A stretch of 64,000 bases of DNA from Chelatococcus caeni (GTDB lineage Bacteria > Pseudomonadota > Alphaproteobacteria > Rhizobiales > Beijerinckiaceae), in assembly GCF_014196925.1 (NCBI RefSeq), contig NZ_JACIEN010000001.1:1-64000 (forward strand). Reading direction: 5' to 3'. The position numbers and the translations under genes are program-made. This document shows, one piece after another, positions 52,653-60,908 of the stretch; within the stretch, counting starts at the first letter, position 1, and each line of letters begins with the position of its first letter. The notes below the pieces were generated by a model, which ran no database searches, was not told the origin of the DNA, and saw only the letters and a program-made list of their open reading frames with translations.

Positions 52653-52692
52653 ATCCGGAATGGATTAAACGAGACCCGCCGGAGGAAATTTG

Positions 52693-54117
52693 ATGACCCG
52701 CTTCATCGAAGGTTACGACCGCCATCAACCCAGTCTGCTTCCTCCTTGCGTTGATGACTATGTTGCCCCCGAGGCGCTCGTCCGGGTCGTTGACGCATTC
52801 GTCGAGACTCTCGATCTTGCGGCGCTCGGCTTCGGTCGCACAGTCTCGGCGACGACCGGACGCCCGGGTTTCCACCCCGGTGACATGCTGCGCCTCTATG
52901 TCTGGGGCTATCTCAACCAGCTCCGCTCATCGCGCCAACTGGAACGTGCCTGCAAGCGTGATCTTGAGGCGATCTGGCTGATGCGGCGCATGTCGCCCGA
53001 CTACCGGACGATCGCCGCATTCCGGCATGACAACCCGGAAGCCATAGTCGGCGCAGGTGTCGCCTTCATCCGCTTCTGTCGAGAAGCCGGGCTGATCGCG
53101 GGCACCAAGGTCGCGCTGGATGGCACAAAAATGCGGGCGGTGGCCAGTGCCAAGAACATTGCCGGGGCCGAACGCCTTGCCAGAGACATTGCGCATACCG
53201 AAGCGGAGATCACCTACTATCTCGACCGTCTCAATATCGCCGATGAGCATATGGCCCAAGGGATCGCGGACCAGACTGTTCATCGTGATGCCTTTGCTCA
53301 GGCGATCGGTTCGCTGGAGCGCCGGAAGGCGAGACTTGAGCGGCGGCAATCCGAGCTTGGCGACCACGACACGGATGTCGTCGTCTTCGGAGAACCGGAC
53401 GCAAGACCGATGGGTTATGGCCGCGCACCGAAGTTCCCCGCATACAATTTGCAGAGTGTCGTCGATGTCGAAAGTGGCTTGATCGTTCATCAAGATGTCG
53501 CCAACGAGGCCAACGACAGCCAGTTGCTTCATCCGATGGCGATGGCCACGAAGGAGGTTCTCGATGTCGATGAACTGGACGTTCTGGCCGATGGGGGATA
53601 CTCGAACGCTCAGGAAGTTGCCCGTTGCGAACAGGATGGCGTTCGCGTCGCCGCCCCGATTAAACGGGGCGCCATGGGCGCAGAATACTTCCGGCCCATA
53701 CAGTTCGTTCATGACGAAGGGACAGACACCATACGCTGCCCGGCCGGAGCTATCATGCACCCGAAGGGCAAGCACACCCGCAACCGCGCCATTCGATACC
53801 GGACACCGGCCTGCCAGACGTGCCAGATCAAAGGACAATGCACGCCTGGATACCAGCGCACGATCCACCGGCTTGTGGACCAGGGTGCGCTCGACCGTAT
53901 GGAACGGCGAATCCACGAGAATCCTGATCTGATGACGGTTCGTCGCTGTACCGTCGAGCACCCCTTTGGGACGATCAAAAGAATGACCGGCGGGGGGCGC
54001 TTCCTGACTCGAGGACTGAGGCGAGTGAAGGCGGAAGCAGCGCTCTCGGTTCTCGCCTTTAACCTTATCCGTGCCTCAAACGCCTTCGGAGTACGAACGC
54101 TGATGGCACGGGACTGA
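52693..54117 (+). CDS. tnp: IS1182-family transposase
   Basis: A 474-aa DDE transposase. The N-terminal domain MTRFIEGYDRHQPSLLPPCV and RPGFHPGDMLRLYVWGYL, then RMSPDYRTIAAFRHDN, are typical of IS1182. The first Asp is in VALDGTKMRAVAS, the second in VLADGGYSNAQE and the Glu in VEHPFGTIKRMTGG. A Cys cluster (ACQTCQIKGQC) lies before the Glu. GGAGGAAATT precedes ATG 52693. No frameshift is seen, so it may be active. Confidence 0.92.
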   Translation: MTRFIEGYDRHQPSLLPPCVDDYVAPEALVRVVDAFVETLDLAALGFGRTVSATTGRPGFHPGDMLRLYVWGYLNQLRSSRQLERACKRDLEAIWLMRRMSPDYRTIAAFRHDNPEAIVGAGVAFIRFCREAGLIAGTKVALDGTKMRAVASAKNIAGAERLARDIAHTEAEITYYLDRLNIADEHMAQGIADQTVHRDAFAQAIGSLERRKARLERRQSELGDHDTDVVVFGEPDARPMGYGRAPKFPAYNLQSVVDVESGLIVHQDVANEANDSQLLHPMAMATKEVLDVDELDVLADGGYSNAQEVARCEQDGVRVAAPIKRGAMGAEYFRPIQFVHDEGTDTIRCPAGAIMHPKGKHTRNRAIRYRTPACQTCQIKGQCTPGYQRTIHRLVDQGALDRMERRIHENPDLMTVRRCTVEHPFGTIKRMTGGGRFLTRGLRRVKAEAALSVLAFNLIRASNAFGVRTLMARD

Positions 54118-54167
54118 TTGGCGACTTCGCGCTCGTACAATCTGCTGATCTGCCGCCAGTGGCATTC

Positions 54168-54185
54168 GCGTTTTTGCACAGCCTG
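54168..54185 (-). repeat. right terminal inverted repeat
   Basis: GCGTTTTTGCACAGCCTG, 50 bp after the transposase stop. It is the exact inverse of 50421-50438. Confidence 0.85.
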
Positions 54186-54209
54186 CCCCGCAACGCCCCT
54201 TAGAGTGAG

Positions 54210-54284
54210 AGTGTGGACGGGTTTTCCGTGACGGGTTGAGGGCTGGAAGAGAGGCTTCTGGCGCCCGTCGCGGAGATCACCCCG
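54210..54284 (+). promoter_or_regulatory. element-2 leader, copy A (upstream of ArdC)
   Basis: GTGACGGGTTGA is followed by a GGAAGAGAGGCT block and CCCGTC; GACGGG (54230-54235) can pair with CCCGTC (54264-54269). A smaller hairpin, ACGG-GTTTT-CCGT, comes first. The same arrangement precedes the genes at 55764, 59082 and 60909. Confidence 0.65.
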
Positions 54285-55247
54285 ATGGCCAGACACGATC
54301 GCAGCCCCGCTGATGGTGGCGCGCGCAGCAACCTTTACGACGACATCACCAACAAGATCATCGCCGAGCTGGAGCAAGGCCGGCTCCCCTGGGTCCAGCC
54401 CTGGGGCGCATCACCCGATACAGCCCCGCTGGGCCTGCCGAGAAATGCCTCAACCGGCCGGTCTTATTCCGGTATCAATATTCTCATCCTCTGGGGCGCT
54501 GTCATCCAGCATGGTTTCCCCGGTCAGGCGTGGCTGACTTTCCGCCAGGCCCTATCGCTTGGCGGTAATGTCAGGAAGGGCGAACGTGGTACCACCGTCG
54601 TTTATGCCGACCGTTTCACCCCCAAGGACGAAAAGCGCCGTGCCCGCGAGACGGGTGAGGATGCACACACCATTCCGTTCCTGAAGCGGTTCACCGTCTT
54701 CAACGCCGCGCAATGCGATGGCCTGCCCGATGACATCACGGCAGTCGCGCCGCCACCGCCGCCCGGCCTGATCGAACCTCGGGTTGAGGCGCTGATCCGG
54801 GCCACCGGCATCGACTTCCGTATCGGTGGCAATCGCGCCTTCTATATGCCGTCCCTCGACTATGTGCAGGTGCCGCCTCCGCAAGCCTATTTCGAGCCGA
54901 TCAACTGGCACCGGACGGCCCTGCACGAGCTGGGTCATGCCAGCGGACATCACAGCCGTCTCAACCGCGACCTGACCGGCTCGTTCGGCTCGAAGAAATA
55001 CGCATTCGAGGAAATGATTGCCGAACAGACCGCGGCCTTCAGCTGCGCCGCGCTCGGGATCGTGCCGACCGTTCGCCATGCCGATTACATCGGATCGTGG
55101 CTGGAGGTCATGCGAGAGGATTCCCGCGCCATTGTCCGCGCAGCCTCGCAGGCCAGCAAGGCGGCGGACTGGCTGCTGTCGTATCTGCCTGCTGAGGACA
55201 CCGTGGAGCCGGATGCCAGCGTAACCGACCGGAGGGCTGCGGCATGA
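54285..55247 (+). CDS. ardC: ArdC-family antirestriction protein
   Basis: A 320-aa ArdC. The N-terminal DNA-binding domain includes LYDDITNKIIAELEQGRLPW and FRQALSLGGNVRKGERGT; the C-terminal metallopeptidase has HELGH (in TALHELGHASGH) and EEMIAEQTAAF. It is clearly diverged from the ArdC at 4743. It overlaps the DUF2958 gene by 4 bp and follows the element-2 leader. Confidence 0.92.
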   Translation: MARHDRSPADGGARSNLYDDITNKIIAELEQGRLPWVQPWGASPDTAPLGLPRNASTGRSYSGINILILWGAVIQHGFPGQAWLTFRQALSLGGNVRKGERGTTVVYADRFTPKDEKRRARETGEDAHTIPFLKRFTVFNAAQCDGLPDDITAVAPPPPPGLIEPRVEALIRATGIDFRIGGNRAFYMPSLDYVQVPPPQAYFEPINWHRTALHELGHASGHHSRLNRDLTGSFGSKKYAFEEMIAEQTAAFSCAALGIVPTVRHADYIGSWLEVMREDSRAIVRAASQASKAADWLLSYLPAEDTVEPDASVTDRRAAA

Positions 55248-55639
55248 TCCTCCTGACCGGCACACAGCGCGACCGTCTGCTGGCGAATGGTCGCCAGCGC
55301 GATCAGGATCACAGCCCGGTCGTGAAGTTCTTCAACCCCCTCGGTGAAGGCGTCTGGCTCGCCACCGAACTGGATGAGGATTGCGACATCATGTTCGGCC
55401 TGGCCGATCTCGGCTATCCCGAACTGGGCTGGTGGAGCCTGAGCGAGATGCAATCAGTTCGGCTGCCCTTCGGCATGGGCATCGAGCGCGATCTGCTCTT
55501 CACCGGGGATTTCCCGATCTCGGTCTGGGCCGAGGCCGCTCGTGAGACCGGCAGCATCCGCGCCGCCGAGCGTCTGCTCTACCGCGTCGGCGCGAGCTTT
55601 TCCCGTAAATCCGCCGATACACAAAACCGGAGTGCCTGA
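55244..55639 (+). CDS. DUF2958-family protein
   Basis: A 131-aa DUF2958 protein: LLTGTQRDRLLANG, PVVKFFNPLGEGVWLATELDEDCDIMFGLADLGYPELGWWSL (in parts) and GIERDLLF. It is homologous to 7970-8332 and coupled to ArdC by a 4-bp overlap. Its function is unknown. Confidence 0.9.
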   Translation: MILLTGTQRDRLLANGRQRDQDHSPVVKFFNPLGEGVWLATELDEDCDIMFGLADLGYPELGWWSLSEMQSVRLPFGMGIERDLLFTGDFPISVWAEAARETGSIRAAERLLYRVGASFSRKSADTQNRSA

Positions 55640-55680
55640 TTTCCGGGTTTCAGGTTCTGCGGCTGGCGTCGCTCTCTTCA

Positions 55681-55763
55681 GAGGAAGAGGGCGGCGCTTC
55701 GCTTCGTGACGGGCTGATAGCCGGAGAGAGAGGCTCACCGGCGTCCGTCATGGAGTAACTGAC
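55681..55763 (+). promoter_or_regulatory. element-2 leader, copy B (upstream of ParB-like)
   Basis: GAGGAAGAGG and a GC hairpin precede GTGACGGGCTGA, then CGGAGAGAGAGGCTCACCGG and TCCGTCATGGAGTAA. GACGGG (55708-55713) pairs with TCCGTC (55744-55749), a G-U replacing a G-C of the other copies. Confidence 0.68.
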
Positions 55764-57902
55764 ATGGCCACTGCCGTTCAGAAGATCACGCTGTCGTCCT
55801 CGCGCGACATTCCCTTCAACAAGCTGGTGCTCAGCCAGTCCAATGTCCGGCGCGTCAAGGCCGGGATCTCGGTCGAGGAGCTGGCCGAGTCCATCGCCCG
55901 TCGCGGCCTGATCCAGTCCCTGCATGTCCGCCCGGTCGTGGATGCCGAGGGTAAGGAAACCGGTATGTTCGAGGTGCCCGCCGGCGGTCGCCGTTTCCGC
56001 GCGCTGGAACTGCTGGTCAAGCAGAAGCGCCTCGCCAAGGTCGCGCCGGTTCCGTGCGTGGTGTCAGAAGCCAGCGCCGATGTTCTGATCGACGAGGTTT
56101 CGCTTGCCGAGAATATCGAGCGCGCACCCCTGCATCCGCTCGATCAGTTCCGCGCCTTCCAGGCCATGCGGGAAAAGGGCATGACCGAGGAAGCTATCGC
56201 TGCCGCCTTCTTCGTGGATGCCAAGGTGGTGAAGCAGCGCCTGCGTCTGGTTTCTGTCTCACCGGTCTTGCTCGACGTCTATGCCGAGGACGGCATGATG
56301 CTGGAGCAGCTCATGGCCTTCAGCGTCAGTTCCGACCATGCCTGGCAGGAGCAGGTCTGGGAAGCGATCAAGGATGGCTGGCAGAAAGAACCCTACCACA
56401 TTCGCCGCTTGCTGACCGAAACCACGGTCCGCGCCGCCGACAAGCGGGCAGTGTTTGTCGGAATTGCCGCCTATGAGGAAGCAGGCGGTTGCGTGTTGCG
56501 CGATCTCTTCCAGCAGGACGATGGCGGCTGGCTGCAAGATCCGGTGCTGCTCGACCGGCTGGTGAGCGAAAAACTCAAGGCCGAGGCCGAAGCCATCGCC
56601 GCCGAGGGTTGGAAATGGATCGAGGTCGCCATCACCTTTCCTTACGGTCACGATCATGGCCTTCGCCAGATTGTCGGCACCACGGTCGATTTGAGCGAAG
56701 AGGAACGCGCCACCCGGGAGGCATTGCGCGATGAATATGACCGGCTTGAAGCCGAATATGGCGAGGCTGACGAACTGCCGGACGAGATCGACGCCCGCCT
56801 GGGGGAGATCGAACAAGCGCTGGAAGCGTTCGAGCGCCGCCCGATGACCTTCGAGCCGGACCAGATCGGCATGGCCGGTGTCTTCATCAGCATCGATGCC
56901 GATGGCGCATTGCTGATCGAACGCGGCTATGTTCGCGCCGAGGATGAAACGCCTGCGGAACCAGATGCTGAGATCATTGACCCGGAAACCGGCGAGGTGA
57001 TCCAGCGGGCAGAACCGGCAAGCAGCCATCAGCGTGCTGTCATTACGCTGGGCGGCCAGGCAGTCGAAACCGAGGAGGAAGACGAGGCCGACACTATCAG
57101 GCCGCTGCCCGATCGCCTGGTCAGCGAACTGACCGCGCATCGCACGCTGGCGCTGCGGGATGCGGTGGCCGTGAACCCGCATGTCGCCATGACGGCACTG
57201 CTGCACAGGCTGGTCATGGATTGCTTCATGCCGCATTCCAGTCGCGGTTGCCTGGAAGCACAGGTTCGTGAGGTCCATCTGCCCGCACAGGCCGAAGATC
57301 TGCGTGATAGCTTGTCCGCCAAGGCCATCGCTGACCGGCACGAACGCTGGGGCGATCATGTCCCGGCAGACGATGCCGCCCTTTGGGATTGGCTGACCGA
57401 TCTGGACGATGGGTCACGCATGGATCTGCTCGCCCATTGCGTCAGCTTCGGTGTCAACGCGCTCTATGAAAAGCCCAACCCCTATAGCGGCGCGGGCGTC
57501 AGTCAGCACGGGCTGGACATCCGCCTGTCGCAGGCTGACCGGCTGGCCCGTTCGACCGGCCTCGACATGGTGGCCGTGGGCTGGCGGCCGACGGTTGGCA
57601 ATTATCTTGGCCGCGTGACCAAGCCGCGTATCCTTGAAGCCGTGCGCGAAGGCGCCGGCGACCGGGCTGCCGATCTGATCGGGCACCTCAAGAAGGGCGA
57701 CATGGCCAAGGAGGCCGAACGCCTGCTGGCCGAGACCGGCTGGCTGCCTGAGCCGCTGCGCATGGTGGACGATGGTATCGAAGTCGATCCGGCATCGGGC
57801 GCTGCGGCGGAAGCCGACGATCTTCCCGATTTCCTCTCCGGCGATGGTGAGGACGACCCGGCTGACGACGAGGAAGAACAGCATATGGTCGCTGCTGAAT
57901 AG
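55764..57902 (+). CDS. ParB-like nuclease-domain protein
   Basis: A 712-aa protein. The ParB domain (about residues 12-120) includes PFNKLVLSQSNVR, GLIQSLHVRPV, AGGRRFRALELL and VSLAENIERAPLHPLDQFRAF. A helix-turn-helix-like segment follows (MTEEAIAAAFFVDAKVVKQRLRL). The rest is specific to large plasmid ParB-like proteins, with acidic linkers near residues 390-440 and an Asp/Glu-rich end. It is the counterpart of 8389-10236. No ParA is near, so the function is open. Confidence 0.87.
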   Translation: MATAVQKITLSSSRDIPFNKLVLSQSNVRRVKAGISVEELAESIARRGLIQSLHVRPVVDAEGKETGMFEVPAGGRRFRALELLVKQKRLAKVAPVPCVVSEASADVLIDEVSLAENIERAPLHPLDQFRAFQAMREKGMTEEAIAAAFFVDAKVVKQRLRLVSVSPVLLDVYAEDGMMLEQLMAFSVSSDHAWQEQVWEAIKDGWQKEPYHIRRLLTETTVRAADKRAVFVGIAAYEEAGGCVLRDLFQQDDGGWLQDPVLLDRLVSEKLKAEAEAIAAEGWKWIEVAITFPYGHDHGLRQIVGTTVDLSEEERATREALRDEYDRLEAEYGEADELPDEIDARLGEIEQALEAFERRPMTFEPDQIGMAGVFISIDADGALLIERGYVRAEDETPAEPDAEIIDPETGEVIQRAEPASSHQRAVITLGGQAVETEEEDEADTIRPLPDRLVSELTAHRTLALRDAVAVNPHVAMTALLHRLVMDCFMPHSSRGCLEAQVREVHLPAQAEDLRDSLSAKAIADRHERWGDHVPADDAALWDWLTDLDDGSRMDLLAHCVSFGVNALYEKPNPYSGAGVSQHGLDIRLSQADRLARSTGLDMVAVGWRPTVGNYLGRVTKPRILEAVREGAGDRAADLIGHLKKGDMAKEAERLLAETGWLPEPLRMVDDGIEVDPASGAAAEADDLPDFLSGDGEDDPADDEEEQHMVAAE

Positions 57903-57910
57903 CACTCAGC

Positions 57911-57930
57911 GGGGCGGCTTCGGTCGCCCC
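57911..57930 (+). terminator. hairpin after ParB-like gene
   Basis: GGGGCG pairs with CGCCCC across GCTTCGGT and is followed by GTTTAT, 8 bp after the stop. Confidence 0.65.
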
Positions 57931-57957
57931 GTTTATCACCCTTCGCTTCCGCAACTC

Positions 57958-57987
57958 GCCCGGTCCTTGTGATCGGGCTTTTTCTTT
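57958..57987 (+). terminator. second terminator upstream of the 101-aa gene
   Basis: GCCCGGTC and GATCGGGC form an 8-bp stem with one G-T pair, followed by TTTTTCTTTT. It lies 12 bp before ATG 57999, so it may instead be an attenuator of that gene. Confidence 0.65.
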
Positions 57988-57998
57988 TGAGAGCCGCC

Positions 57999-58304
57999 AT
58001 GGTTGCCAGCATCAGCATTGACGAAATCTTCGCCCAGGATCGGGAGAACCATCCGAACGAACGCACGCTGCCTTGGGAAGAAACCCGCGACGGCATCACC
58101 GTCGTCGTCGAGCCAAAGCCCCATTGGGCCGAGAACATGCGCGTCTTCCGTCTCGATGCCCGTGAATATTGCCGCTACGCCGAGTGGACTGCCCATGGCG
58201 GTCGTGCGCGCTTCTATGCTCATATCGACACATCGGGCGACGATGTGATGATGAAAGCACGTGCGATGATCGCCCACGAAATCGCCGATGGGCTTTGGAG
58301 TTGA
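57999..58304 (+). CDS. small conserved protein, unknown
   Basis: A 101-aa protein (MVASISIDEIFAQDRENHP; TVVVEPKPHWAENMRVFRLDA; HIDTSGDDVMMKARAMIAHE). ATG 57999 follows the terminator-like stem and GAGAGCC. No family is recognised; the codon pattern and the position between backbone genes support a real gene. Confidence 0.65.
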   Translation: MVASISIDEIFAQDRENHPNERTLPWEETRDGITVVVEPKPHWAENMRVFRLDAREYCRYAEWTAHGGRARFYAHIDTSGDDVMMKARAMIAHEIADGLWS

Positions 58305-58721
58305 AGACCCGATCGCAGGGTGTCGCGCGGTGAGGATGGGAGGTCTGCACCGGACAGGGGCAATCCGGCTTGACCATGCAACCCGCCGTCCCCGTCAGGG
58401 CAAGCGGCAGCCATCTCTGGCCTGATGAGAACACGATCCTGATGCCAGCATGGTGGCAAGGCTGGCGCGGCAGAGCATCTGCGACGGGTATCCGGCATCC
58501 TGTCAGATGCGAAAAACCACCCCCGCTTCCATTCGCAAACCTTGGTCCGATCCGTCTCTTTGGCATTCAACCCCGAAGGGGTCGGCTTACGCGCGCGTGC
58601 CGCCCTCGGGGATTCGGAAAAAGTCCGAACGCCCTCGGGTGATTGCAGATCCGGTCAGACACTTCGGGCGCCTGTCGCGCGGGGGATGGTCCCCCGCCTC
58701 CCAAGACAGGAGCCGGAACCC
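58305..58721. other. gene-free interval
   Basis: About 417 bp without a supported gene on either strand. Several hairpins occur: ACCCCGAAGGGGT near 58572, and GCGGGGGATGGTCCCCCGC near 58680 nested between CTGTC and GACAG just before the next gene. The last may be the leader of the 54-aa gene. Confidence 0.4.
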
Positions 58722-58886
58722 ATGTCCTATGCAGATGCCACCGCCTTCGCCGCCAGCCTCGCCACCACGCTGATGGTTTCGATCATCGTGTTCCAGGCCG
58801 GAGACGGCACCCACGCCGCTTGCCCCGCCGCCGAGTTCGACGGCGACGACGACATGGTGAAGCTGGAGCTGGACCCGTGGGAGTAA
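58722..58886 (+). CDS. 54-aa protein with one hydrophobic segment
   Basis: ATG 58722 follows ACAGGAGCCGGAACCC. The product has a hydrophobic middle (FAASLATTLMVSIIVFQAG) and an acidic tail (FDGDDDMVKLELDPWE). It could be a single-pass membrane protein. No family is recognised; its small size keeps confidence moderate. Confidence 0.5.
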   Translation: MSYADATAFAASLATTLMVSIIVFQAGDGTHAACPAAEFDGDDDMVKLELDPWE

Positions 58887-58980
58887 GGCGCGCAAGCGCC
58901 TCATCCCCGACGGCCCGAGCGCGACACTCGCGATCGGGCCTTCAGCCTTGCGATGATCCCCATCGCCGGCAGCGGAACCG

Positions 58981-59081
58981 GGAACAAGCCCGGTCAGAGA
59001 GGAAGAGTGCGGGCCGTTCGGCCGTGACGGGTTGAGTGTCGGAGAGAGAGGCTCACCGGCGCCCGTCATGGAGTAATCCCG
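58981..59081 (+). promoter_or_regulatory. element-2 leader, copy C
   Basis: GAGAGGAAGAGTGCGGGCCG, a TTCG loop and GGCCGTGACGGGTTGA are followed by CGGAGAGAGAGGCTCACCGG and CCCGTCATGGAGTAA. GACGGG (59026-59031) pairs with CCCGTC (59062-59067). It is nearly identical to copy B although the downstream genes are unrelated. Confidence 0.7.
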
Positions 59082-59630
59082 ATGACCTTTGCCCGTTCCG
59101 AAACCTTCCGTTCCATCGGTCACATTCTGGCTACCGATGTTCTGCCCGCGCTTTATCGGTCGCAAAAGCTGCCGCTGCGCATCTCTTGCCTCGGTGTGGC
59201 CAGCTATGACGCCAGTGAGGCGGTGAACAGCTTCGACCGTGTGATACCGCTTGGCGAATGCCCGTCACCGGAAGAGGCCATTCAAGCCGCGGCCTTGCGC
59301 CTATCGTGCGGTGATATTTGCACGGGGCCGAATAGCTTTCCGTATTTCCAGCCGCGCATCATGCTCATTCAGGACCGCGATCAGCGTCTGGTCCTGGGCG
59401 GCGAAATCCGCGCCGGAATTATCCTCTGGCAACAGCCGGTCACATCCGATGCCGAGGCACGCAGGATTGTGACCGAGGCCAGTCGCCTGCGCGGTATGGC
59501 GTTCCGGGCCTTGGATCCCGGGGACGCGAGACGGCTGCGTTACCGCGCCGCTGCGCTGGAGGCTCGGTTGGTTGATCCCTTCTGGCGCGAGACCGCGGCC
59601 GATCTGCTCCGCCTGCCACAGGCCGCATGA
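59082..59630 (+). CDS. conserved hypothetical protein, 182 aa
   Basis: A 182-aa protein starting MTFARSETFRSIGHILATDV. The middle (FPYFQPRIMLIQDRDQRLVL) has a beta-strand pattern; the C-terminus is helical and Arg/Ala-rich. I recognise no family. Its dedicated copy of the element-2 leader implies co-regulation with ArdC, ParB-like and the helicase. Confidence 0.68.
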   Translation: MTFARSETFRSIGHILATDVLPALYRSQKLPLRISCLGVASYDASEAVNSFDRVIPLGECPSPEEAIQAAALRLSCGDICTGPNSFPYFQPRIMLIQDRDQRLVLGGEIRAGIILWQQPVTSDAEARRIVTEASRLRGMAFRALDPGDARRLRYRAAALEARLVDPFWRETAADLLRLPQAA

Positions 59631-59695
59631 GCTTCACCCTTTCCATCCCATTCGGCCCGGTGTCACGCCGAGCCATGTCATGCCCGGAGACCGTC

Positions 59696-60112
59696 ATGGC
59701 CGACTATTTCACGCACTTTTCTTGCCTGCTTGACGTGGGCACCCCCGAAAACGCTGCCCGCGCACTCGATCTCTACAACGCTCTGGCGGATGACAATGCA
59801 GCCGAAGATCCGCCATCAGACGGCTTCCTGCTCTCCATCCAGCCTGAACATGGTGGCACTCAGCTCTGGATACGTGATGACGTCACCGGCGATCCCGAGC
59901 ATGTCATCCAGTTCGTCAAACGCTGCGCCACCGAGTTCGGTCTGACGGGTCTATGGGGCCTTCAATACGCAAACAGTTGTTCTCGGCCGAGAATCGACGG
60001 CTTCGGCGGCGGCGCGCATGTCCTTGATCTTGCTACCGGCGAAACGGTGGACTGGATCTATACCGATGGCTGGCTTTCCACCGTTCTGGAGGGAGGCAAT
60101 CCCTATGAGTGA
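59696..60112 (+). CDS. conserved hypothetical protein, 138 aa
   Basis: A 138-aa acidic protein from ATG 59696 (MADYFTHFSCLLDVGTPENA); an in-frame ATG at 59627 is possible but the family-like beginning favours the shorter form. It contains FLLSIQPEHGGTQLWIRDD and FGLTGLWGLQYANSCSRPRI. It overlaps the next gene by 8 bp. The function is unknown. Confidence 0.66.
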   Translation: MADYFTHFSCLLDVGTPENAARALDLYNALADDNAAEDPPSDGFLLSIQPEHGGTQLWIRDDVTGDPEHVIQFVKRCATEFGLTGLWGLQYANSCSRPRIDGFGGGAHVLDLATGETVDWIYTDGWLSTVLEGGNPYE

Positions 60113-60749
60113 GGTCATCGAGATCACTGTCTATCGCCTCGGAGAGCTTTCCGATGCAGCCAGGGACAAAGCCCGAACTTGGTATCGCGAAGGTGGCTTC
60201 GACCATGACTGGTACGACGCCGTCTATGAGGATTTCCAGCGCGTCGCCGAAGTCCTCGGATTGAATCTCAAGACCCGAAGCGTCCGGTTGATGGGCGGCG
60301 GCACACGGCAAGACCCCTGCATCTGGTTCCGGGGCTTTTCCTCGCAGGGGGACGGTGCCTGCTTTGAATCTTGGTATTCCTACCGGAAGGATGCTCCGCG
60401 CCTTATCCGGGAGCACGCACCACAGGACACCGAATTGCATCGCATCGCCGATGCCCTTCAGGCGATCCAGCGTCGAAACTTCTATCAGCTTCGCGCCGAG
60501 GCCAGCCATCGCGGCCATTATTATCACGAATACTGCATGTCGATCTCGGTCGAGCGCGACAGCCCGACCTGGCAGGACATGACCGCCGATGCCGAAGAGA
60601 CGATCATCGAGGCGCTGCGCGATCTGGCCCGCTGGCTCTACCGCCAGCTTGAGCGCGAATATGATTATCTGTCCTCGGACGAAGTGGTCGATGACACCAT
60701 CGCCGCCAATGAATACACTTTTACCGAAGCCGGTCACCGCTTCGGATGA
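60105..60749 (+). CDS. conserved plasmid protein, possible antitoxin-like
   Basis: A 214-aa protein (MSEVIEITVYRLGELSDAARDKARTW, in parts) with a Tyr/His-rich centre (HYYHEYCMSISVERDS) and an acidic C-terminal helix. Similar proteins are sometimes annotated as antitoxins of a stability system, but no toxin is visible and I would not rely on that. ATG 60105 lies within the end of the previous gene, so both are translationally coupled. Confidence 0.66.
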   Translation: MSEVIEITVYRLGELSDAARDKARTWYREGGFDHDWYDAVYEDFQRVAEVLGLNLKTRSVRLMGGGTRQDPCIWFRGFSSQGDGACFESWYSYRKDAPRLIREHAPQDTELHRIADALQAIQRRNFYQLRAEASHRGHYYHEYCMSISVERDSPTWQDMTADAEETIIEALRDLARWLYRQLEREYDYLSSDEVVDDTIAANEYTFTEAGHRFG

Positions 60750-60767
60750 TTCAGAGAAGACACTGAC

Positions 60768-60800
60768 AAGCGCCCCGCCGTCCGGTCGGGGCGCTTTTTT
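60768..60800 (+). terminator. intrinsic terminator
   Basis: AGCGCCCCG (60769-60777) pairs with CGGGGCGCT (60787-60795), followed by TTTTT, 19 bp after the stop at 60749. Confidence 0.88.
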
Positions 60801-60814
60801 CATGTTGTCTTATT

Positions 60815-60908
60815 CAGAGTCAGAGAGGGGCCGGGACGGGTTGAGCCCCGGCGGTTGAGAGAGAGCGCCGTCCGGGCTTGTCCCTCCCGCTCTCCGAGGA
60901 TCCCCGAC
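60815..60908 (+). promoter_or_regulatory. element-2 leader, copy D (upstream of helicase)
   Basis: CAGAGAGGGGCCGGGACGGG, TTGAGCCCCGGCGG, TTGAGAGAGAGCGCCGTC: GACGG (60835) can pair with CCGTC (60868-60872). It shares GACGGGTTGAG and the GAGAGAGA box with copies A-C but is the most diverged. Confidence 0.55.

Larger units (their letters stand above)
50421..54185 (+). mobile_element. IS1182-like element with metal-resistance passengers
   Basis: 18-bp perfect terminal inverted repeats, CAGGCTGTGCAAAAACGC at 50421-50438 and its inverse at 54168-54185, enclose the transposase (52693-54117), dmeR, dmeF and a hydrolase. CCCC flanks both ends, fitting a 4-bp target duplication. Removing 50421-54185 plus one CCCC restores a hairpin that aligns with 6990-7012. 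Size is 3765 bp, about twice a simple IS of this family. Confidence 0.82.
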
